The notes under the pieces: model-generated
Told to the model about the DNA's origin: nothing
What the model saw: the letters and a program-made list of their open reading frames with translations, nothing else
Database searches by the model: none
Position numbers and translations under genes: made by a program
Source of the DNA: Ruminococcaceae bacterium UBA1425
GTDB lineage: Bacteria; Bacillota; Clostridia; Oscillospirales; Acutalibacteraceae
Assembly: GCA_002329365.1 (NCBI GenBank)
Contig: DCUB01000002.1
Coordinates: 44,136 to 55,574, forward strand
Direction of reading: 5' to 3'
DNA length: 11,439 bases
In this document: positions 5,400-11,439 of the stretch, one piece after another
Layout: the number at the start of each line of letters is the position of its first letter
How positions within the stretch are numbered: the first letter of the stretch is position 1

Positions 5400-6059
5400 A
5401 TGATAGATATTACAAATCTTGAAAAAAGGTTTTCGTCGGGCTTTTATTTAAAAATCGACGGACTTCATATTGAAAACGGCGAGCGCGTGGCTGTTATCGG
5501 AAATAACGGCTCGGGCAAGTCAACTCTTTTTAAAATTCTCTCGGGTATCGTTAAGCCTGACGGCGGCAGCTTTAAAATAAACGCCTGCGGCCTTACAGGC
5601 TATCAGCCGCAGGCTCCGTACTGCTTTGCGGGAACGGTCGAATATAATATAAAGCTCGGTCAAAGCCCCGGCACCGACATTGAAAAGCTTCTGTGCGGCT
5701 GTCAGCTTTCGGGCCTGCGGAAAAAGAAAATATCCGAATTATCTGGCGGCGAAAGGCAGCGGATGTGCTTTGCCCGTATGCTTGCCGGCAGATACGAGCT
5801 GCTTATACTTGACGAGCCCTTCAGCTGCACCGACATTGAAACTGCCGAAACGCTTTGCAGTCTGCTCGTCGATTACTGCGAAAAAAACGGCGCTACCCTC
5901 CTTTTCTCCACTCACCTGCCCTCGCAGGCTTTTGCGGTAGCCACAAAAATACTCATTATGAATAACGGTGAAGTTGCCGAATACTCCGACGCGTCCGCTG
6001 TTACCGCCCCCGTAAGCGAATTCGGGCGAAAATTCATAAGCCAATGGAGGGTTTTATGA
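5400..6059 (+). CDS. tupC: TupC, tungstate ABC transporter ATP-binding protein
   Basis: A 219-residue ABC ATPase that powers TupB. It has Walker A G-N-N-G-S-G-K-S-T (34-42), a glutamine-containing Q-loop region near 70-72, signature L-S-G-G-E-R-Q (114-120), Walker B L-L-I-L-D-E-P (134-140) and the switch His172 in S-T-H. All catalytic motifs are intact. It is short, with no C-terminal regulatory domain such as the TOBE domain of ModC, consistent with TupC proteins. The ATG follows the tupB stop directly, with GGAG 7 bases upstream inside tupB. Its stop overlaps the start of moeA (ATGA), coupling metal uptake to metal insertion. Confidence 0.94.
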   Translation: MIDITNLEKRFSSGFYLKIDGLHIENGERVAVIGNNGSGKSTLFKILSGIVKPDGGSFKINACGLTGYQPQAPYCFAGTVEYNIKLGQSPGTDIEKLLCGCQLSGLRKKKISELSGGERQRMCFARMLAGRYELLILDEPFSCTDIETAETLCSLLVDYCEKNGATLLFSTHLPSQAFAVATKILIMNNGEVAEYSDASAVTAPVSEFGRKFISQWRVL

Positions 6060-7258
6060 TGCTTACAGTCGTAAAGCCCGAAGACGCAGTTTCGATAATA
6101 CTGTCAAACGTCAGTGCTTACGATATGACGGAAACCGTAGACCTTTATAACGCCTGCGGAAAAATTGCCGCGTGCGATATTATATCCGGCGAACAACTGC
6201 CCGCGTTCAACAGGTCAATAGTAGACGGCTTGGCAGTAAGAGCCGCCGACACCTACGGCTGCTCCGAGGATACGCCGGCTATGCTGAAATATGAAGGCAA
6301 AATTCGGATGGGGCAGCATGTTGAGCAGGAACTGTCACACGGCTGCTGCATGGAGATACCCACGGGAGGAATGCTTCCTTCAGGAGCGGACGCGGTCGTT
6401 ATGATAGAGCATACCGAAGATTTAGGCGACGGCTTTCGCTATGTGCAAAAGCCCTGCGCCGTATTTGAAAACGTCGTGCGGCGCGGCGAGGACTGCGATG
6501 CAGGCGGTATTGCTGTACCTAAAGGAACGGTTATCGGTGCGAAAAATATAGCCGTTCTTGCGGCTCTCGGCATTTCCCGCATAGAGGTTTCATGCCCCGC
6601 AAAAGCAGGAATAATATCGACGGGCGACGAGCTTACAGACTTTTCTCTCACTCCCCACGACGGCGAGATAAGGGACGTTAACACCGTTACCCTTTATTCC
6701 TGCGTTTTGGAATGCGGCTGCGAGCCTGTCGCATATCCGATTGTGCCCGACAATGAGGAGCTGCTGAAAAACGCTGTCGAAAAAGCTGTTGACGAATGTT
6801 GCTGCGTGCTGATTTCGGGAGGCTCGTCCGTCGGCGAAATGGATGTCGTCTGCCGCGTGCTTTCTTCGCTCGGAGACGTAAAATTTCACGGCATAGCCAT
6901 AAAGCCGGGCAAGCCGACAGTTTTTGCCGTGATTGACGGTATTCCCGTTTTCGGTCTGCCAGGTCATCCCGCGGCATCGTTTTTTGCTTTTCATCTCTTC
7001 GTCAAGCCCGCTTTACGGAAAATAACGGGCAGCCGTCAGCGCGACATCTGCGTTGAAGCTGCTGTTTCCCAAAACATACCCTCAAACCACGGCAGGCAGG
7101 AAACCGTTGCCGTAAGGCTCGAAAACGGTGTCGCCGTGCCTCTGCCCGCAAAGTCCGGCGTTGTTTCGGCTCTTTCCGCCGCCGACGGATATATCACAAT
7201 CGGCAGGGACGACGAGGGTATTTCCAAAGGAGAAAAGGTAACGGTGGTTTTGTTTTGA
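6056..7258 (+). CDS. moeA: MoeA, molybdopterin molybdenumtransferase (metal insertion)
   Basis: About 400 residues covering the standard MoeA domains. MoeA binds adenylylated molybdopterin made by MogA and inserts the metal oxyanion. Visible motifs (numbered from 6056) are S54-I-V-D-G (54-58), P-T-G-G-M-L-P-S-G-A-D-A-V-V (102-115), S-T-G-D-E-L (188-193), S-G-G-S-S-V-G-E-M-D (254-263), H-G-I-A-I-K-P-G-K-P (278-287) and G-L-P-G-H-P-A-A-S (300-308), followed by the small C-terminal beta domain. Start: an ATG at 6044 overlaps the ribosome binding site GGAGGG (6046-6051) and is unlikely. ATG at 6056 overlaps the tupC stop as ATGA, and ATG at 6059 has better spacing; either is possible. It is followed directly by a second moeA-like gene, so the pair may divide tungsten and molybdenum or work together. 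Confidence 0.94.
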   Translation: MMLTVVKPEDAVSIILSNVSAYDMTETVDLYNACGKIAACDIISGEQLPAFNRSIVDGLAVRAADTYGCSEDTPAMLKYEGKIRMGQHVEQELSHGCCMEIPTGGMLPSGADAVVMIEHTEDLGDGFRYVQKPCAVFENVVRRGEDCDAGGIAVPKGTVIGAKNIAVLAALGISRIEVSCPAKAGIISTGDELTDFSLTPHDGEIRDVNTVTLYSCVLECGCEPVAYPIVPDNEELLKNAVEKAVDECCCVLISGGSSVGEMDVVCRVLSSLGDVKFHGIAIKPGKPTVFAVIDGIPVFGLPGHPAASFFAFHLFVKPALRKITGSRQRDICVEAAVSQNIPSNHGRQETVAVRLENGVAVPLPAKSGVVSALSAADGYITIGRDDEGISKGEKVTVVLF

Positions 7259-9165
7259 AATACGAGTACCTGTCAAACAAGCCCTGCGAGCAGGCTTTAA
7301 GCGAGTATCTGACTGCTCTAAAAAACGCAGGGACAACATATAAAACGGAAACGGTAGAAACGCGCAATGCAAACAGCGCAGTTACCGCCTCGGCTCAATA
7401 TGCCCGCCGCTGCTCGCCGCACTACTGCGCCTGCGCTATGGACGGCATAGCCTTGCGGTCGGAGCTTACAAACGGCGCCTGCGAAAGCTCTCCTGTTGTT
7501 ATTAAGCCCGGCGATTTTGTTTATGTCGACACCGGCGACCCGCTGCCCGAGGGCTGCGACTGCGTTGTGATGATTGAGGACGTTGTAGAGGATGAAGGCG
7601 GTGCTATAAGGCTTTACTCGGCAAGCGTGCCGTGGAGCAACGTGCGCCATGTGGGCGAGGACATATGCATGGGCGATATGATTGTCCCCTCCTTTACCGT
7701 AATAACGCCCGCCGTAATCGGCGCGCTTCTTGCCGGAGGAGTTTATGAGGTCGAAATCGTCAAAAAGCCCGTCGCCGCAATTATCCCCACGGGCGACGAA
7801 ATAGTGGATACCGCAAGCGAGCCGAAGCCCGGTGATATTCCCGAATACAACTCCGCTGTTTTTTCCGCAATGCTCTCGGAATGGGGAGTCGGCTCAAAGG
7901 TGTATCCCGTCATTCCCGACGTGCCGGAGCTGTTGTCATCAACGGTCGACAGCGCCGCGCGCGAATGTGACGCAGTTATAGTAATAGCCGGCTCGTCCGC
8001 AGGACGCGACGATTACACCTCCACGATAATAAAAGAGCTCGGAAGCCTTGTAATTCACGGCGTTGCCATTAAACCGGGCAAGCCGGTAGCTCTCGGGCAT
8101 ATCGGCAGCGTTCCCGTTATCGGAGTGCCCGGATATCCCGTTTCGGGAATAATCGTAATGGATGAAATAGTAAGGCACGTTATACGGCTGCTCACAAAGC
8201 GCCCCGACATGCCGGCGCCGCGGATGTCCGCTTATTTGTCGCGGCGGCTCACATCCTCACTTAAATACAAGGAATTTATACGCAGCCGCGCCGCTTCGGT
8301 GAACGGAAAGACGGTGGCCGTTCCCATGAGCAGGGGCGCGGGAATTGTGTCCGGCTACGCGAAGGCAAGCGGCATAATCACAGTGCCGCAAAACTGCGAG
8401 GGAATCGAAGCGGGAAGCGTCGTTGATATGCGCCTTCTGAAAAGCCCTGACGAAATACAAAACAGCCTGTGCGTTACGGGAAGCCACGACCCGCTGATTG
8501 ACGAAATCGCGGACATCCTTCTGCGTCTTGACAATCCTGTAAGAATTGTATCTTCCCACGTCGGCAGCATGGGCGCCGTAACGGCTGTACGCGGCGCGGA
8601 GGCGCATCTTGGCGGCATACACCTGCTTGACACCGAAACGGGCGAATATAACGTCGGTTATGTACAAAAGTATTTTAAAAACGGCGGCGCTGTGCTTGTC
8701 CGCGGAGTCGTGCGAAAGCAGGGGCTTATAGTCGCCGGAGGCAACCCTCTCGGAGTTCGCGGAATAGCCGATATCGCCCGCCGCGGCGTTTCGTATGTCA
8801 ACCGTCAGAAGGGCTCCGGCACGCGGATTCTTCTTGACTTTCTTCTTGAAAAAAACGGCATTTCCGCCGAAAGCGTTTACGGCTACACGCGCGAGGAATA
8901 TACGCACACAGCCGTCGCGGCTGCCGTCCATTCGGGCGATGCCGACGCGGGACTTGGAATATACTCCGCTGCAAAAATCTATTCGCTCGATTTTATTCCG
9001 CTGTGGGACGAAAAGTACGATTTTCTTGTGCTTTCGTCGGTCATTGACGATGAAAACGTAAAACGGTTTTTCGAAACTCTGAAAAGCGACGAATTAAAAG
9101 AACGACTTTCTCTTATGGGCGGTTATTCGTTTGAAAATCCGGGCGAAATAATATTCGGAGGATAA
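7255..9165 (+). CDS. MoeA domain fused to C-terminal PBP-like (periplasmic-binding-fold) domain
   Basis: A 636-residue two-domain protein. Residues 1 to about 395 are a second MoeA: A-M-D-G-I-A (61-66), T-G-D-P-L-P-E-G (93-100), P-T-G-D-E-I (178-183), A-G-S-S-A-G-R-D-D (245-253), H-G-V-A-I-K-P-G-K-P (268-277) and G-V-P-G-Y-P-V-S-G (290-298). Residues 400-636 are a PBP-like domain of the type found fused to MoeA or to HTH regulators: G-S-H-D-P (409-413), A-E-A-H-L-G-G-I-H-L-L-D (448-459), E-T-G-E-Y-N (461-466), K-G-S-G-T-R (519-524) and S-G-D-A-D-A-G-L-G (560-568). This fold binds small anions in TupA and ModA; its ligand here is unknown, and no signal peptide is present, so it is cytoplasmic. 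It starts with TTG, overlapping the moeA stop as TTGA; the MoeA homology begins at once and the next in-frame ATG is far inside. GGTGG lies 7 bases upstream. Confidence 0.92.
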   Translation: MKYEYLSNKPCEQALSEYLTALKNAGTTYKTETVETRNANSAVTASAQYARRCSPHYCACAMDGIALRSELTNGACESSPVVIKPGDFVYVDTGDPLPEGCDCVVMIEDVVEDEGGAIRLYSASVPWSNVRHVGEDICMGDMIVPSFTVITPAVIGALLAGGVYEVEIVKKPVAAIIPTGDEIVDTASEPKPGDIPEYNSAVFSAMLSEWGVGSKVYPVIPDVPELLSSTVDSAARECDAVIVIAGSSAGRDDYTSTIIKELGSLVIHGVAIKPGKPVALGHIGSVPVIGVPGYPVSGIIVMDEIVRHVIRLLTKRPDMPAPRMSAYLSRRLTSSLKYKEFIRSRAASVNGKTVAVPMSRGAGIVSGYAKASGIITVPQNCEGIEAGSVVDMRLLKSPDEIQNSLCVTGSHDPLIDEIADILLRLDNPVRIVSSHVGSMGAVTAVRGAEAHLGGIHLLDTETGEYNVGYVQKYFKNGGAVLVRGVVRKQGLIVAGGNPLGVRGIADIARRGVSYVNRQKGSGTRILLDFLLEKNGISAESVYGYTREEYTHTAVAAAVHSGDADAGLGIYSAAKIYSLDFIPLWDEKYDFLVLSSVIDDENVKRFFETLKSDELKERLSLMGGYSFENPGEIIFGG

Positions 9166-9168
9166 AGG

Positions 9169-9642
9169 ATGAAGCTTACACATACCGACAACGGCGGAAA
9201 GGCGTCCATGGTTGACGTGGGCGGCAAGGAGTCAACGGTGCGCACAGCCTCGGCCCGCGCTGTTGTCAGAATGAACAGTCAGACGCTTGAGAAAATAAAA
9301 CAAAACGACGCAAAAAAGGGCGACGTGCTTGCTTGCGCCAGAATCGCGGGGATTCAGGGCGGAAAAAAAACGTCGGAGCTTATACCTCTGTGCCACAACA
9401 TACCCGTTGACAAAATAGGGATTGATTTTTGCTTTGACGGCGACGACACCCTGATAATAACGTCCTTTGCAAAGTGCGAATACAAAACGGGAATCGAGAT
9501 GGAGGCGCTGACAGCCGCCGCCGTCGCCGCGCTTACAGTCTACGATATGTGCAAGTCGGTTGACCGCGGAATGGTTATTACCGAAATAAGGCTGCTTTCA
9601 AAGAGCGGCGGAAAATCAGGAGATTATTCCAGGGATGATTAA
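9169..9642 (+). CDS. moaC: MoaC, cyclic pyranopterin monophosphate synthase
   Basis: A full-length 157-residue MoaC, which rearranges the MoaA product (3',8-cyclo-dihydro-GTP) into cyclic pyranopterin monophosphate. The N-terminus has M-V-D-V-G-G-K (14-20), then A-G-I-Q-G-G-K-K-T-S-E-L-I-P-L-C-H (60-76), T-G-I-E-M-E-A-L-T-A (107-116), Y-D-M-C-K (125-129), V-D-R-G-M (131-135) and K-S-G-G-K-S-G (145-151). His76, Glu110/Glu112, Asp126 and Lys129 match the catalytic set of E. coli MoaC. The residue after the L-C-H motif is Asn where Pro is usual, a small departure. GGAGG lies 7 bases before the ATG, which starts 3 bases after the previous stop. The end overlaps the next gene by 8 bases. Confidence 0.97.
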   Translation: MKLTHTDNGGKASMVDVGGKESTVRTASARAVVRMNSQTLEKIKQNDAKKGDVLACARIAGIQGGKKTSELIPLCHNIPVDKIGIDFCFDGDDTLIITSFAKCEYKTGIEMEALTAAAVAALTVYDMCKSVDRGMVITEIRLLSKSGGKSGDYSRDD

Positions 9643-10051
9643 AGTGCTCGGTCTTTATGTTAAAAGAGCAAAAGGTCAGCCGCCCGAAGCTTCGGACGAA
9701 CTCGTTCTGATTGAAAATATGGGAGTACGCGGCGACGTGTTTTCGGTCGGCGGCGACAGGCAGGTAAGCCTGATGTTCAAAAAAACGCGCGACGAAATCG
9801 ATGCCCTGCCGAAAAAGGAAGCCTGCCTTTTAAAATTCTGCTGCAATATTCTGCTCGACGGCGGTCAGCCCTCCGACTTTAGCCGCGGCACACGTTTAAA
9901 GACAGGCGAAACGGAGCTTGAAATAAGCGCGGCAGGCAGAAGCTGCCACGATGTTTGCAGCCTTGACGAATGCCCGCTTATTGAAGGCGCAATATTCGCA
10001 AGGGTTATTACGGGCGGATTAATAAGAATCGGGGACGAGGTGCTTTTATGA
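9635..10051 (+). CDS. MOSC-domain protein (first of two)
   Basis: A 138-residue stand-alone MOSC domain. MOSC domains occur in molybdenum cofactor sulfurases, YiiM and mARC, and in small proteins beside moa/moe genes whose biochemical role is not settled. Here G-V-R-G-D (30-34) and D-R-Q-V-S-L (41-46) match the family, as does the C-terminal F-A-R-V-I-T-G-G (121-128) with G-D-E-V (133-136). The conserved cysteine region reads C-H-D-V-C (104-108), with Cys113 nearby. The histidine of the usual G-D-x-H motif is replaced by Phe36. The gene overlaps moaC by 8 bases and moaA by 4 (ATGA), and has AGGAG about 12 bases before the ATG, so it is tightly built into the operon. A scaffold or sulfur-handling role in cofactor assembly is inference. 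Confidence 0.9.
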   Translation: MIKVLGLYVKRAKGQPPEASDELVLIENMGVRGDVFSVGGDRQVSLMFKKTRDEIDALPKKEACLLKFCCNILLDGGQPSDFSRGTRLKTGETELEISAAGRSCHDVCSLDECPLIEGAIFARVITGGLIRIGDEVLL

Positions 10052-10989
10052 CCGACAGCTTCGGGCGAAAAATAGACTACCTGCGTCTTTCCCTTACGGA
10101 ACGCTGCCGGCAGAGATGTACCTACTGTTCAAAGAGCTTCGGCGGCGACTGCATAAAGGACAAAGAGATGTCAGCCGCCGACTTTATTTTCGTCGCCGGC
10201 GTCTGCGCTGAAATAGGTTTCAATAAAATCAGGCTGACGGGCGGCGAGCCTCTGCTGCGACGTGACCTCGCCGAAATTATCAGCGGCATTTCAGCACTCG
10301 GCGCATATGAGGACATAGCATTGACAACAAACGCAGACCTGCTTGCCGGACAGGCAGAAAGCCTTCGTGCGGCCGGTCTTATGCGCTGTAACATCAGCCT
10401 TGATTCGTTAAACCCAGAAACATACCGGCAAATAACGGGGGGCGACCTTCAGCCAGTGCTCGAAGGCATCAAAGCCGCCGCCCGGTGCTTTCCCTCCCGT
10501 CTGAGGCTTAACACTGTTTTATTAAAGGGCGTTAATGACGGCGAGATTGACGACTTTATTGCTCTTTCGGAGCGCTACCCTGTCGACGTCCGTTTCATTG
10601 AGCTTATGCCTATGGGCGACGGCGGCGAGGGAATCAGCAATATGCAGGTTCTCGCTGGCAGACCGCAGCTTATCCCCTGCCCCGTCGAAAATCCGTCGGA
10701 GCCTGCCGTTTATTATAAGGGCAAAGGGTTTAAGGGCAGAGTAGGTTTTATAAGCCCCATGTCCCGCGGCTTTTGCAGCTCGTGCAACAGGATAAGAATA
10801 ACGAGCGACGGCACTCTAAGGCCGTGTCTCGGTGATAATTCTGAGTATTCCCTGCGCGCCGCCATTGAAGAAAGAGACGTGAAACGGCTCGCCGCAGAAA
10901 TAGCCGGCGCAATTCGAAAAAAACCGCGAGAAAACTGCTTCGGCTCAGGCTTTGAGCCAAGCCGCAAAATGAACAGAATCGGAGGCTGA
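10048..10989 (+). CDS. moaA: MoaA, GTP 3',8-cyclase (radical SAM)
   Basis: A 313-residue radical SAM enzyme that performs the first step of molybdopterin synthesis, cyclising GTP. The N-terminal cluster motif C-R-Q-R-C-T-Y-C (Cys20, Cys24, Cys27) binds the SAM-cleaving 4Fe-4S cluster, with T-G-G-E-P-L-L (64-70) as the SAM-binding GGEP motif. The C-terminal cluster that holds GTP is C-S-S-C-N-R-I-R (243-250) plus Cys260 in R-P-C-L. The protein ends in Gly-Gly (312-313), the tail needed for activity in MoaA proteins. After the first cluster the sequence is S-K-S-F-G rather than the common M-P-x-x-G. Length is slightly below the usual 320-340. GAGGTG lies 5 bases before the ATG, which overlaps the preceding stop by four bases. 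Confidence 0.97.
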   Translation: MTDSFGRKIDYLRLSLTERCRQRCTYCSKSFGGDCIKDKEMSAADFIFVAGVCAEIGFNKIRLTGGEPLLRRDLAEIISGISALGAYEDIALTTNADLLAGQAESLRAAGLMRCNISLDSLNPETYRQITGGDLQPVLEGIKAAARCFPSRLRLNTVLLKGVNDGEIDDFIALSERYPVDVRFIELMPMGDGGEGISNMQVLAGRPQLIPCPVENPSEPAVYYKGKGFKGRVGFISPMSRGFCSSCNRIRITSDGTLRPCLGDNSEYSLRAAIEERDVKRLAAEIAGAIRKKPRENCFGSGFEPSRKMNRIGG

Positions 10990-10993
10990 GATT

Positions 10994-11439
10994 TTGGCTT
11001 TTGTAGTATCGATAAACATTAGCGAAAAAAAGGGAACGGTAAAAACTCCGTGTAAAAGCGGCGTTTTATTAGAAAACGGCGGTCTTTCGGGCGACGCACA
11101 TTCCTCCGACGGACACAGGCAGCTAAGCCTGCTTGCAAGCGAGAGCTACGACGAGATGCGCTCTGCCGGAGCCGGCTTATTGCCGTTCGGCGTTTTTGCC
11201 GAAAACATTACAACCTCCGGCGTAAGGCTCCACACTCTGCCCGTAGGCACAAGGCTTGCAATAGGATGCTGCGAGGTTGAAATCACGCAGATAGGAAAGG
11301 AATGCCACAAAGGCTGCGAAATATATAAAAAGGTCGGAAAATGCGTAATGCCGCTTCAGGGCGTATTCGCCAGAGTTATTACGGGCGGAAAAATCAGTGT
11401 CAATGATGAAATCAGAAATCGAGTAGGATGCTACCCATT
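10994..11439 (+). CDS. Second MOSC-domain protein, TTG start, 3' end outside window
   Basis: A frame starting with TTG at 10994 stays open to the window end, 148 complete codons plus two bases. GGAGG (10981-10985) lies 8 bases before this TTG and just before the moaA stop, which supports it strongly. The translation begins L(M)-A-F-V-V-S-I-N and contains G-L-S-G-D-A-H (30-36), the canonical MOSC GDxH motif, H-R-Q-L-S-L-L (41-47), G-K-E-C-H-K-G-C (101-108), Cys117, and F-A-R-V-I-T-G-G (125-132) followed by N-D-E-I. This is a complete MOSC domain; the stop is not reached, so a short tail or a further fused domain is possible. It resembles the MOSC gene upstream of moaA in layout and cysteine pattern but keeps the His that protein lacks. 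The role in cofactor handling is inferred from context. Confidence 0.88.
   Translation, partial: MAFVVSINISEKKGTVKTPCKSGVLLENGGLSGDAHSSDGHRQLSLLASESYDEMRSAGAGLLPFGVFAENITTSGVRLHTLPVGTRLAIGCCEVEITQIGKECHKGCEIYKKVGKCVMPLQGVFARVITGGKISVNDEIRNRVGCYP

Noticed and set aside
6044..6055. Upstream ATG for moeA at 6044
   Set aside because: This ATG overlaps the GGAGGG ribosome binding site itself, so initiation at 6056 or 6059 is favoured.
8257..8931. 224-codon minus-strand frame opposite the MoeA-PBP fusion gene
   Set aside because: Shadow frame caused by codon bias of the real gene; composition is Arg/Ala/Tyr-rich and no motif is seen.

Overview
The window is a dense tungsten/molybdenum pterin cofactor locus. 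It most likely comes from an anaerobic bacterium of the Bacillota, class Clostridia. The evidence is the gene families (tungsten aldehyde ferredoxin oxidoreductase, TupABC, MoeA fused to a PBP-like domain), strong GGAGG-type ribosome binding sites, TTG starts and roughly balanced base composition. The taxonomic guess is inference, and no rRNA or other phylogenetic marker is present.

Left arm (1-3540, minus strand): an apparent operon read right to left. It runs from a MogA/MoaB-type molybdopterin adenylyltransferase, to a MoeB/ThiF-type E1 enzyme, a tungsten aldehyde ferredoxin oxidoreductase (AOR), a MoaD-type sulfur carrier ending in Gly-Gly, and a ferredoxin cut by the window edge. The E1, AOR and MoaD genes overlap by 8-11 bases, which suggests translational coupling. 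This arm looks like an enzyme with its own cofactor-maturation helpers and electron carrier.

Divergent control region (3541-3780): 240 bases without a gene. It holds an extended -10 promoter for the minus operon, a 14-base AT palindrome over it, a GC hairpin followed by a T run, and a leader ahead of tupA that can fold into a closed multi-helix domain whose closing stem masks the tupA ribosome binding site. I saw no convincing plus-strand promoter here. A perfect-consensus plus-strand promoter (TTGACA, 17 bases, TATAAT) instead lies at 3017-3045, in the gap between the E1 gene and mogA, firing antisense through mogA toward tupA.

Right arm (3781-11439, plus strand): tupA, tupB and tupC (tungstate ABC importer), moeA, a second moeA fused to a C-terminal periplasmic-binding-like domain, moaC, a MOSC protein, moaA, and a second MOSC gene that begins with TTG and runs off the end. 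From tupB onward the genes touch or overlap (the largest gap is 4 bases), so this should be one polycistronic unit. A 12-bp hairpin without a T tract separates tupA from tupB.

How it works together: TupABC brings in tungstate. MoaA and MoaC make cyclic pyranopterin monophosphate from GTP. MoaD, activated by the E1 enzyme, would supply sulfur for molybdopterin, but MoaE is not in the window. MogA adenylylates molybdopterin and a MoeA inserts the metal. The AOR is the probable client, using bis-pterin tungsten and passing electrons to ferredoxin. MobA is not seen; AOR-family cofactors are not known to need the nucleotide. As I recall, a related tup-moeA-moaA cluster has been described in Eubacterium acidaminophilum. 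I saw no mobile element, tRNA, rRNA or CRISPR.
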